Assembly: GCF_027570035.1 (NCBI RefSeq)
Contig: NZ_JAKMUU010000001.1
Span: 62,001-126,000, forward strand
DNA from: Corynebacterium curieae
GTDB lineage: Bacteria > Actinomycetota > Actinomycetes > Mycobacteriales > Mycobacteriaceae
Direction of reading: 5' to 3'
DNA: 64,000 nucleotides
Position 1 is the first letter of the stretch; each line of letters opens with the position of its first letter. This document shows positions 17,476 to 27,159 of this stretch, piece by piece. The notes under the pieces are model-generated. The model saw only the letters and a list, made by a program, of their open reading frames with translations, had not been told where the DNA came from and did not search any database. The translations under genes and the position numbers were made by a program.

Positions 17476-17511
17476 GTGTTGTGTTGTCTCCCTGGTGCGG
17501 CTCGTGTGCTT

Positions 17512-18927
17512 CTAGCTGTGGTGTAGACGCATATAGTCTAGCAACGCCTCGACCCGATCATCGTCGGCCACGAAGGGGTCTAGGAGCTCTTCGGTGCGCG
17601 GCTCTGGGCGGTTGACCTTGAGGCGCGTCCAGTCAACGGTGACGTTGGCCCCGAGGCTACGGGCAGCGGCAAGAAACTGGCCGCGCAGCGCAGCACGGGT
17701 GGTGGCAGGCGCTGTGTCCATAGCTCGTTCGATCTCGGAGTCCGTGATCCAACGTTCGATAAGGCCCTTGCGTAGCAAGACATGGTAGAGCCCGCGGCTC
17801 GGCCGGATATCGTGATAGGTCATATCAATCTGGGCGAGCTTGGGGTGTCCCCAGTGACCACCCAGCCGTTCGCGGTAGCGCTCGAGCAGTCCCAATTTAA
17901 TGACCCAGTCGATTTCTCGGTCCACGCCGGAGAAGTCTTGAGTCTCAATGGCGTGCAGCGTGCGCTGCCAGAGATCCACCACGCGCCGCATTTCTGCCGT
18001 GGGAGTTCCGGCGTCTTCGCGTTCTTCCAACCATTGGGTTGCGCGCTGGCACAGTTGCTGTTGGACCTCGAGCGCGGTGACGGATCCCCCTCCTGCGAGT
18101 GGTAGTTCGGTCAAACCCGTCATATCGCGCGCGATGGCGCGAATATGGTGAATGGGTTTTTCGATGTCGAACTCCGGCAACTCAAATCCTGCCTCCAGCA
18201 TTTCCAAGATGAGCAGAGTGGAGCCCACTTTGAGCGCCATGGTGGGCTCGGCCATAGTGGAGTCACCCACGATGACGTGCATGCGGCGGAAGCGTTTGGA
18301 ATCGCCGTGCGGTTCATCGCGGGTATTGATGATGGGACGCGAGCGGGTGGTGGCAGAAGACACGCCTTCCCAGACCTGGTCTGCCCGCTGCGAGAGCAGG
18401 AATTGGGCGGGCTTATCGCCCTTAGCGGGCTGGATCATGCCGGTGCCGCAAATGAGCTGGCGGGTAATAAGGAACGGAAGGAGCGCCAGCCCCACATCCT
18501 TGAGCACCATGTGGCGGCTGATGAGGTAGTTTTCGTGGCAGCCAAAGGAATTTCCGGCTGAATCCACGTTGTTTTTAAACAGGTACACCGTGCGCGGGTG
18601 CCCCTCGGCGGCAAAGGCCTGTTCAGCTTGTTCGCCCAGCCGGTTGACTATCGCATCGCCGGCGCATTCATAGGCCAGAAGCTGGCTCAAGCTATCGCAC
18701 TCGGCGGTGGCTACCTCAGGGTGGGAGCCGACGTCGAGGTACAGGCGGCTCGCGTTGGTAGAAAAAATATTGGACGAGGAATGCTCTTGGACGATGGGCC
18801 GGAAAAGCACGCGCGCCACTTCATCGGGGCTCAGGGCGCGTTCTCCTGGGCCCGCGCTGGTGGTTAAGCCATATTCCGTCTCGATGCCCATGATGCGACG
18901 GGCGAAGACAGGATGCTGGTCACTCAC
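17512..18927 (-). CDS. pafA: Pup-protein ligase PafA
   Basis: 471 aa, carboxylate-amine ligase fold. The metal/ATP-binding MGIETEYGL is at about 13-21, followed by RLYLDVGSHPEVATAECDS and FKNNVDSAGNSFGCHENYL, and the C-terminal GLYHVLLRKGLIERW region. It activates the C-terminal glutamate of Pup and joins it to lysines of target proteins. GTG 18927 lies 2 nt after the pup stop, so translation is coupled. No prcB or prcA stands between pup and pafA or elsewhere in the block. Confidence 0.97.
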   Translation of the reverse strand: MSDQHPVFARRIMGIETEYGLTTSAGPGERALSPDEVARVLFRPIVQEHSSSNIFSTNASRLYLDVGSHPEVATAECDSLSQLLAYECAGDAIVNRLGEQAEQAFAAEGHPRTVYLFKNNVDSAGNSFGCHENYLISRHMVLKDVGLALLPFLITRQLICGTGMIQPAKGDKPAQFLLSQRADQVWEGVSSATTRSRPIINTRDEPHGDSKRFRRMHVIVGDSTMAEPTMALKVGSTLLILEMLEAGFELPEFDIEKPIHHIRAIARDMTGLTELPLAGGGSVTALEVQQQLCQRATQWLEEREDAGTPTAEMRRVVDLWQRTLHAIETQDFSGVDREIDWVIKLGLLERYRERLGGHWGHPKLAQIDMTYHDIRPSRGLYHVLLRKGLIERWITDSEIERAMDTAPATTRAALRGQFLAAARSLGANVTVDWTRLKVNRPEPRTEELLDPFVADDDRVEALLDYMRLHHS

Positions 18928-18929
18928 CC

Positions 18930-19121
18930 TTACTGCCCGCCTTTTTGGACATAAGAGCGCACGAATTCCTCGGCGTTGTTTTCTAGCAGCCCATCGATCT
19001 CATCGAGCAATTCATCGGTGCTGGTGGTATTGATGCTAAGCTGCGTGGTGGTAAACTCTTCCTCTCCGGCGGAGTCATCGCCGCCGTGTCCGCCGGTGAC
19101 CTGGGACTGGTCAGTAGACAT
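18930..19121 (-). CDS. pup: prokaryotic ubiquitin-like protein Pup
   Basis: 63 aa, acidic and mostly disordered, with the helical C-terminal half STDELLDEIDGLLENNAEEF and the end VRSYVQKGGQ. The terminal Gln must be deamidated to Glu by Dop before PafA can ligate it. It lies between dop and pafA. Length and C-terminus are standard. Confidence 0.98.
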   Translation of the reverse strand: MSTDQSQVTGGHGGDDSAGEEEFTTTQLSINTTSTDELLDEIDGLLENNAEEFVRSYVQKGGQ

Positions 19122-19165
19122 AGGGTGTGTGTCCTTTCCTTCGCTTCTGCCTTAATAGTTGGTTA

Positions 19166-20698
19166 TTAATTACGGTACTCGGGGTGGATACCGCTGTCAG
19201 TTAGTCCCTGCAGGAGATCCTCCACGGTGCGTGCGGCTTCGATGATCTCCCCACATTCGGCCCGGGTAAGACCGGTGGTCTCATCCATCGGAACGGTGGC
19301 CCAGGGCGCTGCAGATCCCTCACCTACCCGAACGGTGAGGCTTTGCCAGCTCGCGGCAATAATGTCCTCGCCGAATTTCTGCGTTACTCGTCCGCGGAAA
19401 TACGCGCGGGTATCCTCCGGAGGAGTGCTGGCAGCGCGTTCTATATCTGCGGTGCTAAAGAGCTGGCGCATCTGCCCTTTGCGCACCAGTGCGTGGTGAA
19501 GGGATTTGGCAGGATCAATCTCTGCGTATTGCAGGTCAATCAGGCGCAGCTTTGGGTCGGCCGGGTCGATACCGCGGTCGAGGTAGCCCTTAATCAGGCG
19601 ATACCTCGCCACCCAATCCAAAAGGTGCGCGGCCTGCATCGGATCTTCCGCCAAGAGTGCAACTACCTCGTCCCAGGCCGCGAGCACCTTGTGATCGGCT
19701 TCTGTGCGTGGGGTTACGCGGGCGCGGTATTCGGCGAGAAGCTCTAGGGCGGTGAGCTGGCGGGCGTTGGCAAGCTGGAGCCGATGCTGAAGGCTCAGGT
19801 CGCGGCTCACGCGTGGGACTTCCGCCACTGCATCCTTCAAGTGGAGATCGCTAAAGTCCACGCCCTCCTCAATCGCATCGAGAACCAACGAGGTCATGCC
19901 CAGTTTGAGCAGCGTGGAGGTCTGCGACATATTCGCATCTCCGATGATGACGTGGAGGCGGCCAAAGTCCGCGTGCACCGCATGCGGCTCGTCGCGGGTA
20001 TTGATGATTCCTCTGTTGAGGGTGGTTTCCAGCGAGATTTCTTGCTCTATATAGTCCGCACGTTGGGAGATCTGGAAGCCTGGCTCCTCGCCGAATTCCC
20101 CGAGCCCCATGCGTCCGGCACCGATAACTACCTGGCGGGCTACGAAGAAGGGGATGAGGGCCTGCGCCATAGTGTCAAAATCCGTGGCACGGGAATACTG
20201 ATAGTTCTCGTGCGAGCCATAAGACGCGCCTTTGCCGTCCACGTTGTTTTTATAGAAGCGCAATGCAGGGCACGGATCGTGGTTAGCAAGGACCGACTGT
20301 CCTTGCTCAGTAAGCCCAGCTACGGCCGCGGCAGATTGCAGGAGCGTGGCGTCACCTGCGGCGTCGTAAAGCGTAGCTTCCCAGGCATTGGTGCATTCCG
20401 GTGCGGAATATTCTGGGTGGGCGTGGTCCACATAGAAGCGCGCGCCATTAGCCGTGACCACATTGGCCACCCCGATGGCGTTGGGGTCAACCACGGGCAC
20501 GGTGTGATAGCGCTTGAGATCAAAGCCGCGGGAATCACGCAGCGGGTGTTCTTCGGCAAAGTCCCAGCGCGAGCGCGCCCCAGTGTGCAGCGCGGCATAC
20601 GCTACCACCGCGTGCGTGGAAGAAATGATGGGCGAATACTCCGGCAGCTCCGGGGTGGCGATTCCGTACTCGGTCTCGGTACCTACAACGCGTCTCAT
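19166..20698 (-). CDS. dop: deamidase/depupylase Dop
   Basis: 510 aa, homologous to PafA but with the Dop start [17 protein letters not shown]. Matching core parts are [20 protein letters not shown] and [19 protein letters not shown]. Dop converts the Pup C-terminal Gln to Glu and removes Pup from proteins. ATG at 20698 overlaps the mpa stop by 3 nt. It is followed by pup after 44 nt. Confidence 0.96.
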   Translation of the reverse strand: MRRVVGTETEYGIATPELPEYSPIISSTHAVVAYAALHTGARSRWDFAEEHPLRDSRGFDLKRYHTVPVVDPNAIGVANVVTANGARFYVDHAHPEYSAPECTNAWEATLYDAAGDATLLQSAAAVAGLTEQGQSVLANHDPCPALRFYKNNVDGKGASYGSHENYQYSRATDFDTMAQALIPFFVARQVVIGAGRMGLGEFGEEPGFQISQRADYIEQEISLETTLNRGIINTRDEPHAVHADFGRLHVIIGDANMSQTSTLLKLGMTSLVLDAIEEGVDFSDLHLKDAVAEVPRVSRDLSLQHRLQLANARQLTALELLAEYRARVTPRTEADHKVLAAWDEVVALLAEDPMQAAHLLDWVARYRLIKGYLDRGIDPADPKLRLIDLQYAEIDPAKSLHHALVRKGQMRQLFSTADIERAASTPPEDTRAYFRGRVTQKFGEDIIAASWQSLTVRVGEGSAAPWATVPMDETTGLTRAECGEIIEAARTVEDLLQGLTDSGIHPEYRN

Positions 20699-22260
20699 GC
20701 GCTCCTCCTAGCAGTCAGCAGCTCCACCCGCTCAACGCGGGCACCTGCATGGTCTTGGGAGATGATCTTGGTCCACTCCTCCGGGTTGGTAGAGGTGGGC
20801 ACGTACTCGGATTCGGCGCGCTCGGCCGCGATGGCCTGGAGCAAATGCTGCTTGGCGATGCCCCCGTGGCGCCCGCCTATCCCCTGCTCACTGTTCGCAC
20901 GCTGCTGCAGTTCGTCCTTAATAGCTAGCTTCTTGGCGCGGGAGAGGATATTGGCAATCATCGCGCCGGAGACAAAGTCCCGGTAGTGTAAAATTTCGCG
21001 CTCCCCGCTGGAAAAGTGCAGCTGCACAAAGGGGCGATCGGCATAAAGCTCGTCCACCGCGGCGCCGATGAGCTCCTCTAGCCTGCCCTGGTGCGGCACG
21101 GATTCTGCAAAATGGCGGGCAAAGATTTCGCGGGCGCCCTGTTTATTTGGCCGGTTGACCCGGATCTTGATATCCAGCCGGCCGGGGCGCATGATGGCGG
21201 GATCGATGAGCTCCTCGCGGTTGGTAGCGCCAATAACGATCACATTGGATAGGCTTTCTACTCCGTCGAGCTCCGTAAGCAGCTGCGGCACCACCGTGGT
21301 TTCCATATCCGAGGACACGCCTGAGCCGCGGGTGCGGAAGATGGATTCCATCTCATCAAAAAAGATGACCACCGGCCGGTCAGAACTCAGCTGGGCTAGT
21401 TCCCGGGCGCGCTCAAAGATAAGGCGGATGCGGCGTTCCGTCTCGCCTACATACTTATTGAGCAACTCTGGTCCCTTGACATTGAGGAAGTAACTCGGCC
21501 CATCACTGCCCAGTTGCTGCGCCAAGGAATGGGCCACGGCCTTGGCGATGAGCGTCTTACCGCACCCGGGCGGGCCATAAAGGAGGACGCCCTTAGGCGG
21601 CTGTAGCTCGTAGTGGTGATAGAGGTCCGGATGGATAAACGGCAGTTCCACGGAATCGCGGATCTGGGAAATCTGCTCGTCTAGTCCGCCGATGTCCTCG
21701 TAGCGCACATCGGGGACCTCCTCAAGGGAGAGCTGGGAGACCTCCGTCTTTTCCACCTTTTCCAGCGCGATGGCAGCTTTGGGATCAACGAGCACGATTT
21801 CACCTGCTGGCACGCGGGTTTCCTCGCGCAGTGCCTGCGATAGCAGCACCACCTTTTCCTCGCCGGAGGAATTTGCCACGATGAGGCGGTGATCTCCTAA
21901 GCGCTCGACCACGGTGGCGAGCTCACCCGTGCGCTCGGGCGCGCACCCTTCTACCACTACGAAGCCATCGCTCAAGCGAACCTGCTGGCCGGCCACTAGG
22001 CTGCCTGGTTCCACATTGGGCGAAACCTTTAGCTGCATCACGCGGCCGTTGGTGTAGACCTCTGCGGTGGTTCCCACCTCGCTGTGGGTAGGCGAATAGC
22101 CTAAGAAAACGCCGTAGGTCGATGCCGGCTCAGCCAGCGCGTTAAGCTCCGCAAAAAGCTGTTCGAGCTTCCCACGCGATTCCTTTAATAAGCCCGCCAA
22201 CTTCTGATTGCGGGCAGCAAGCTGGCTGATCTGCCGCTTATAGTCCGTGGCTTCATCCAT
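20695..22260 (-). CDS. mpa: AAA ATPase ARC/Mpa forming ring-shaped complexes
   Basis: 521 aa from ATG 22260, chosen because a TAGAGT -10 lies 7 nt before it; GTG 22266 is too close. N-terminal coiled coil (about 5-45) that binds Pup, an OB-fold interdomain (50-165), then the AAA module with Walker A GPPGCGKT near 229-236, Walker [11 protein letters not shown] near 297-306 and arginine finger region MRPGRLD. The C-terminus ends ARRSA and lacks the proteasome-binding GQYL tail of mycobacterial Mpa, agreeing with the absence of 20S genes. In C. glutamicum ARC is reported to unfold pupylated ferritin for iron release. Confidence 0.95.
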   Translation of the reverse strand: MDEATDYKRQISQLAARNQKLAGLLKESRGKLEQLFAELNALAEPASTYGVFLGYSPTHSEVGTTAEVYTNGRVMQLKVSPNVEPGSLVAGQQVRLSDGFVVVEGCAPERTGELATVVERLGDHRLIVANSSGEEKVVLLSQALREETRVPAGEIVLVDPKAAIALEKVEKTEVSQLSLEEVPDVRYEDIGGLDEQISQIRDSVELPFIHPDLYHHYELQPPKGVLLYGPPGCGKTLIAKAVAHSLAQQLGSDGPSYFLNVKGPELLNKYVGETERRIRLIFERARELAQLSSDRPVVIFFDEMESIFRTRGSGVSSDMETTVVPQLLTELDGVESLSNVIVIGATNREELIDPAIMRPGRLDIKIRVNRPNKQGAREIFARHFAESVPHQGRLEELIGAAVDELYADRPFVQLHFSSGEREILHYRDFVSGAMIANILSRAKKLAIKDELQQRANSEQGIGGRHGGIAKQHLLQAIAAERAESEYVPTSTNPEEWTKIISQDHAGARVERVELLTARRSA

Positions 22261-22345
22261 GCCCACTACTCTAACGCGGCCCAGTCGGCGAAAGAGGGCA
22301 GTTGCGCTTTAAATTCTGGGCGCTGAGACGAGCCTATTTCCAGCT

Positions 22346-23182
22346 TTACTTGCGGGCGCGGCGCTGCGGGCGCGGCGGAGTGACGCCATCAGCCAAGCGG
22401 CGGGTCCAGATAAGGAAGGCGGTATGCGCATTCATGCGGTGCTCCGGGCGGGTAGCCAGGCCTTCGACCTTCCATTCGCGCACCAGTGATTCCCAGGCCT
22501 TAGGCTCGGTAAAGCACTTAAGCTCGCGAATTCCTTCCATGACCTTCATCAACTGCGGCACCGTTGCCACGTAGGTCATGAACACTCCGCCAGGGATCAG
22601 AAGATCGCGCACTGTCTCCAGGTGCTCCCAGGGCTCGAGCATATCGAGGATCACGCGGTCTACCGGCCCGCCCACGTCCTCGGCGGTGACATCTCCTAAA
22701 TCGCCGAGGCGCGGCGACCACCACTCGGGCTGCTCGCCAAAGTATTCCTTGACGTTATCTACCGCATACTCGAGGTGGTCATCGCGCACCTCATAGGAAT
22801 ACACATGACCTTCCGGCCCCACGGCGCGTAGCAGGGACATGGACAGCGCACCCGAACCGGCACCGGCCTCGAGCACGCGCGCACCCATGAAGATATCGCC
22901 CTCTACCAAAATCTGCGCCGCATCCTTGGGGTAGATCACCGCAGCACCACGCGGCATCGACAGCACGTGATCCACCATCAGGTGACGGAAAAGGAGGAAA
23001 GAGGAGCCAAGGGTGGATTCAATAACCGAGCCCTCGTCCATACCCACGATGTCGTCATGATTAATGATGCCCTTGTGGGAGTGGAACTGGCCTCCTTCTT
23101 CCAGAATGACCGTGTAGTGGCGCCGCTTGGCGTCGGTAAGCTGCACGCGGTCGCCATAGGCAAAGGGGCCGGAATAAGCCAT
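22346..23182 (-). CDS. trmI: tRNA (adenine-58-N1)-methyltransferase TrmI
   Basis: 278 aa. SAM motif I VLEAGAGSGALSMSLLRAVG near 105-125, VYSYEVRDDHLEYA, and the DRVILDMLEPWEHL catalytic region near 168-181. An N-terminal beta domain (GPFAYGDRVQLTDAKRRHYTV) is typical. The enzyme methylates A58 in the T-loop of tRNA as a tetramer. It lies just upstream of mpa, the usual actinobacterial order. The C-terminal tail is basic (RPQRRARK). Confidence 0.95.
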   Translation of the reverse strand: MAYSGPFAYGDRVQLTDAKRRHYTVILEEGGQFHSHKGIINHDDIVGMDEGSVIESTLGSSFLLFRHLMVDHVLSMPRGAAVIYPKDAAQILVEGDIFMGARVLEAGAGSGALSMSLLRAVGPEGHVYSYEVRDDHLEYAVDNVKEYFGEQPEWWSPRLGDLGDVTAEDVGGPVDRVILDMLEPWEHLETVRDLLIPGGVFMTYVATVPQLMKVMEGIRELKCFTEPKAWESLVREWKVEGLATRPEHRMNAHTAFLIWTRRLADGVTPPRPQRRARK

Positions 23183-23210
23183 GTCTCAAGACTCCTCGAG
23201 GTTGCGGTTA

Positions 23211-24464
23211 CTATCCCACCAAGTATGCCTCAAGCGCCTGCGCGAGCCATACTTGGTCCCGCTCGCCCACCATTTCTCGCGCCGAGTGCATGGACAGCAT
23301 GGGCACGCCCACATCGACAGTGTCGATGCCCAAACGCGTCGCAGTAATGGGACCGATGGTCGAGCCGCAGGGCACATCATTATTGCCCACAAAACGCTGC
23401 ACCGGTACACCGGCCCTGCCGCACGCTGTTTCCCACAGCGCTACCGTAGTGGCATCGGAAGCATAGCGCTGATTGCCGTTGATCTTGGTTACTGGGCCTT
23501 TGCCGATGATCGGATGGTGCGTGGGATCGTGCTTGCTCACGTAGTTGGGGTGCACCGAGTGCGCTGCATCGGCCGAAACACAGCTCGAGCGTGAAAACAT
23601 CTGGAAACGCTCCTCCTCGTTAGCTCCCAGCGCGCGCGCCGTACGAGTAAGTACATCCGCCAGGATGGGGCCGCCCGCACCGTAGCGCGAGCTGGAGCCC
23701 ACCTCTTCGTGGTCAAAGGCCATCATGACCAAGATATCCTTGCCCTGATTTCCCTCGGCGGCCTTCTTCATCGCCTCCAACGAGGCATGAACGGAAGAAA
23801 GGTTATCCATGCGTCCGGCCGCGATGAACTGCTCGCCGGTGCCAAAGACTTCGCCGCGAGCGGCATCGGCCGTAATCAGGTTGAAGGAAGCAATATCCTG
23901 CTTGGCGACACCCACCTTCTCCCCCACTACCTGCAAGATGGACGCCTCCGGGTCACCGACGCTCAAAACTGGCTGCATGTTGTGCTGGCGATCCGGCTTA
24001 AACTCATCTTTGCGGTAGAGGTGGATTGCCAGGGACGGAAGGCGCAGTACCGGGCCAGTATTGACCAGATGCCGCGTGCCATCCTTGGTGACAATCTGCC
24101 CAGCCACGGTCAGCTCCCGGTCAAACCAAGTATGCAGTAGCGCCCCTCCATAGATCTCTACTGCCACCTGCTGCCAGCCGGCCGCGGAAAAGTCCGGCGT
24201 GGGCTTAAGAACCAAGCCCGGCGAATCTGTATGGGACCCTACGATGCGGAAACCAGAATTCTTATCCGCTCCCTCTGGCACGTACCACGCCGCTACCGCG
24301 CCGCCGCGCACCATGACGTGGCCGCCAGGCGCAGCGGACCACTGCGTTCCCTCATCCTGTACCTCAAATCCCGCCTCGCGCAGCTGGCGGGATACCTCAT
24401 CGGCAGCGTGGTACGAAGAAGGAGAAGCAGCAATGAAATCTAGGAAATCTGCGGTATAACTCAT
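23211..24464 (-). CDS. M18 family aspartyl aminopeptidase
   Basis: 417 aa from ATG 24464 (MSYTADFLDFIAASPSSYHA). Zinc ligands and catalytic residues of the family are visible: His in IVGSHTDSPGL, Asp in AGRMDNLSS, the Glu pair in AFDHEEVGSSS, Asp-His in SADAAHSVHPNY and His in SMHSAREM. It should release N-terminal acidic or neutral residues from peptides in the cytosol, as a large tetrahedral dodecamer. The AGGAGGT sequence stands right against the ATG, an unusually short spacing. It is divergent from the RecB-like nuclease gene. Confidence 0.93.
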   Translation of the reverse strand: MSYTADFLDFIAASPSSYHAADEVSRQLREAGFEVQDEGTQWSAAPGGHVMVRGGAVAAWYVPEGADKNSGFRIVGSHTDSPGLVLKPTPDFSAAGWQQVAVEIYGGALLHTWFDRELTVAGQIVTKDGTRHLVNTGPVLRLPSLAIHLYRKDEFKPDRQHNMQPVLSVGDPEASILQVVGEKVGVAKQDIASFNLITADAARGEVFGTGEQFIAAGRMDNLSSVHASLEAMKKAAEGNQGKDILVMMAFDHEEVGSSSRYGAGGPILADVLTRTARALGANEEERFQMFSRSSCVSADAAHSVHPNYVSKHDPTHHPIIGKGPVTKINGNQRYASDATTVALWETACGRAGVPVQRFVGNNDVPCGSTIGPITATRLGIDTVDVGVPMLSMHSAREMVGERDQVWLAQALEAYLVG

Positions 24465-24495
24465 ACCTCCTAGCTTGCCACGAAACGCGCGGCGA

Positions 24496-24501
24496 TAGGC
24501 T
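24496..24501 (+). promoter_or_regulatory. -10 element, leaderless start of RecB-like gene
   Basis: TAGGCT ends 9 nt before the ATG at 24511 and no ribosome site is present, so the mRNA probably begins at or next to the start codon. Confidence 0.5.
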
Positions 24502-24510
24502 AGATACACC

Positions 24511-25341
24511 ATGGCTACTTCATCTACACCCCGACCGCTCGCCCTGTCGCCCTCGCGCGCCTCCGACTATAAGCAGTGCCCGCTGCTTTACCGCTTCCGA
24601 GCCATTGACAAGTTGCCCGAGCCCAAGACCATTGCGCAGGTCAAAGGAACCCTAGTGCACGCCGTGCTGGAAGAAATGCACAAGCTACCGCGTGCAGAAC
24701 GCACCTATCCTGCCGCAGTGAAGATGATTAAGCCCTCTTGGGCAGAGATGACCGCTAAAGACGAGGAGCTTTTAGAGCTCGTGCCAGAAGAAGACACCTA
24801 CGACTTCTTCGTCGCTGCCAGAGATCTGCTCAAAGGTTATTTCCAGATGGAAAATCCGCAGGGCTTTGATTGCCAAGAAACCGAGATGTACGTCAACACG
24901 GTTCTGCCCAACGGCGTCCCCGTCCGTGGCTTCATCGACCGCGTGGACCGCGCACCAACCGGCCAGGTGCGGGTCGTGGACTATAAAACAGGCAAGAAAC
25001 CCCTGCCCCGCTATTCTCAGGACGCGCAATTTCAAATGCGCTTTTATGCGCTGGTTTACTGGCGCATCCTAGGCACTATCCCTCATCAACTCCGCTTGAT
25101 GTACCTCAAGGTCTTGGACTCGATGTTTCTTAGCCCAAACCGTGAGGAACTCGAATACTTCGAGCGCGATCTCGGCGAATTGTGGGCCAAGATTGAGGCC
25201 GATGGGCGCGCCGGGGACTTCCGCCCGAAGCCGTCTAAGCTGTGCGGTTGGTGCGCCCACCAGGATCTCTGCCCCGAGTTTGGCGGCACTCCGCCGCAGT
25301 ACCCGGGTTGGCCGGGCTCAGCGGCAGATACAAAGGATTAG
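24511..25341 (+). CDS. RecB-like PD-(D/E)XK nuclease with Fe-S cysteines
   Basis: 276 aa. The nuclease core shows His50 (GTLVHAVLEE), Asp143 (GFIDRVDR), Asp157 and Lys159 (VVDYKTGKK), the Cas4/AddB-like exonuclease pattern. Cys23 (YKQCPLLY) and Cys245, Cys248, Cys254 (CGWCAHQDLC) form the set of four cysteines that holds a 4Fe-4S cluster in this family. It is probably a DNA-repair exonuclease; its partner helicase is unknown and no cas gene is near. It converges with fhs, 12 nt between stops. Confidence 0.88.
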   Translation: MATSSTPRPLALSPSRASDYKQCPLLYRFRAIDKLPEPKTIAQVKGTLVHAVLEEMHKLPRAERTYPAAVKMIKPSWAEMTAKDEELLELVPEEDTYDFFVAARDLLKGYFQMENPQGFDCQETEMYVNTVLPNGVPVRGFIDRVDRAPTGQVRVVDYKTGKKPLPRYSQDAQFQMRFYALVYWRILGTIPHQLRLMYLKVLDSMFLSPNREELEYFERDLGELWAKIEADGRAGDFRPKPSKLCGWCAHQDLCPEFGGTPPQYPGWPGSAADTKD

Positions 25342-25353
25342 CACCCCACCTGC

Positions 25354-27021
25354 CTAGAAGAGGCCCGAAATGGTGCCCTGCTTATCGACGTCGATATTAT
25401 TCGCCGCCGGCTTCTTAGGCAGCCCCGGCATCGTCATAACGTTGCCCGTAAGCACGACGATAAATCCCGAACCGGTACGCGGCAGCAATTCGCGCACATG
25501 CAGGGTATGTCCTTCCGGCGCTCCCAATGCGGAGGCATCATCGCTGAAGGAGTATTGCGTCTTCGAAATAACCACGGGCAGCTTATCCCAGCCATTGTCC
25601 TGGATGTACTTCAGATCCTTGAGCGCCTTTGCCCCGTACTCCACACGGTATGCGCGATAGATCTCGCGAGCGATGGTCTCGATGGAGGCCTCGATTCCCT
25701 CCTGCGGATCGTAGAGCTGCTTAGCACCGCCCTGCAGGTTCTCCAGCAAGGTCTCTGCCAGCTTGGTAGCTCCCGCGCCACCCTCAGACCACACGTTGGC
25801 TTCCTCTATTGCCACACCAAAGTCCTTGGCCCACTGCCGCATGAATTCTCGCTCCGCCTCAGTATCAGACCAAAAGAGGTTGAGCGCTACTACCGGTTTG
25901 ATCCCGAACTTGCGCAGGTTTTCTACGTGGCGCTCTAGGTTGACAATGCCCGCCTTCAGGGCGTCTAGGTTCTCCTCGGTGAGCTTATCCTTGGCCACAC
26001 CGCCGTTGTACTTCTGTGAGCGGATGGTGGCGACAACGACAGCGCCGGCGACATCTAGATCACCGAAACGTGCCTTGATATCCAGGAATTTTTCGCCACC
26101 CAAATCAGAGCCGAAGCCTGCCTCGCTTAAGACGATATCGCCAAATTGCAATGCGGTTTGGGTCGCCAACAGGGAGTTACATCCATGCGCAATATTGGCA
26201 AAAGGCCCACCGTGAACCAGCGCCGGAACGCCGCCTAGGGTTTGCACTAAGTTCGGATTCAAAGCATCGCGCATGAGCGCCGTGAGTGCACCATCGGCAT
26301 TAAGCTCGCGGGCGGTGACAGGGCGCTGATCATAGGTGAATCCAATAGTGATGTCGCCAAGGCGTTTCTTTAGGTCTTCGAGGCTCGTGGCCAAGCACAA
26401 GATGGCCATGATTTCAGAAGCAGCGGTAATGGTGAAACCGGTCTCGGCAGGTACCCCGTGAGCTGGCCCGCCCAAACCCGTGACTACGTTGCGGAAAGCG
26501 CGGTCGTTGACGTCCATGCACCTTTGCCAGGTCACGCGACGCGGGTCGATGCCGAGGGAATTTCCTTGGTGGATGTGATTGTCGATGATGGCGGCCAAGG
26601 TATTAGTAGCGGAGGTAATCGCGTGGAAATCGCCGGTAAAGTGCAGGTTAATGTCCTCCATAGGGACAATTTGTGCGTAGCCGCCGCCGGCTGCACCGCC
26701 TTTGATGCCCATGACTGGGCCTTGGGAGGGCTCGCGGAGGGCAACGATGGCCTTCTTTCCCAATTTATCTAAGGCGTCCGTAAGGCCGATAAGGACTGTG
26801 GACTTGCCTTCCCCGGCAGGTGTGGGCGACACACCGGTAACAAGCACCAGCTTTCCTTGATTTTCTTTAGCGTAGTCGACCTTGGTGATATCCACCTTGG
26901 CCTTAGTAGTGCCATAAGGAATTACGGCGTCAGAAGGAATGCCTGCCTTAGCGGCAATCTCCGCAATTGGTAGCAAGTTATGGGCTTGAGCGATTTCAAC
27001 ATCGGATGGCTGCGTAGTCAT
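25354..27021 (-). CDS. fhs: formate-tetrahydrofolate ligase
   Basis: 555 aa, full family length. The P-loop-like ATP site is TPAGEGKSTVLIGL near 67-80; further family blocks are REPSQGPVMGIKGGAAGGGYAQ, FTGDFHAITSA and DQRPVTARELN. The enzyme makes 10-formyl-THF from formate, THF and ATP, feeding purine and fMet synthesis or, in reverse, disposing of formyl groups. It is monocistronic by context, convergent with the nuclease gene and followed on the other side by the Dcu gene terminator. Confidence 0.96.
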   Translation of the reverse strand: MTTQPSDVEIAQAHNLLPIAEIAAKAGIPSDAVIPYGTTKAKVDITKVDYAKENQGKLVLVTGVSPTPAGEGKSTVLIGLTDALDKLGKKAIVALREPSQGPVMGIKGGAAGGGYAQIVPMEDINLHFTGDFHAITSATNTLAAIIDNHIHQGNSLGIDPRRVTWQRCMDVNDRAFRNVVTGLGGPAHGVPAETGFTITAASEIMAILCLATSLEDLKKRLGDITIGFTYDQRPVTARELNADGALTALMRDALNPNLVQTLGGVPALVHGGPFANIAHGCNSLLATQTALQFGDIVLSEAGFGSDLGGEKFLDIKARFGDLDVAGAVVVATIRSQKYNGGVAKDKLTEENLDALKAGIVNLERHVENLRKFGIKPVVALNLFWSDTEAEREFMRQWAKDFGVAIEEANVWSEGGAGATKLAETLLENLQGGAKQLYDPQEGIEASIETIAREIYRAYRVEYGAKALKDLKYIQDNGWDKLPVVISKTQYSFSDDASALGAPEGHTLHVRELLPRTGSGFIVVLTGNVMTMPGLPKKPAANNIDVDKQGTISGLF

Positions 27022-27111
27022 GGCCTCAGCCTACCGAGCAGTCAGATGGAATAAAGCGCATTTGCCAATAAAAGTGAATTGACTCATGGCATAAAAAGTC
27101 GACCAACCGAA

Positions 27112-27134
27112 AAGGCGCCCCCAAGAGGGCGCCT
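27112..27134 (-). terminator. terminator of dcu gene
   Basis: GGCGCCC (27114-27120) and GGGCGCC (27127-27133) form a 7-bp G/C stem with loop CCAAGA; on the minus strand it is followed by TTTTC. It lies 26 nt after the transporter stop. Confidence 0.85.
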
Positions 27135-27159
27135 CATGCATGAACTGGAGATCGTCCTA

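Noticed and set aside
18928..18929. Search for 20S proteasome genes between pup and pafA
   Set aside because: Only two bases separate the genes; no prcB or prcA is present anywhere in the window.
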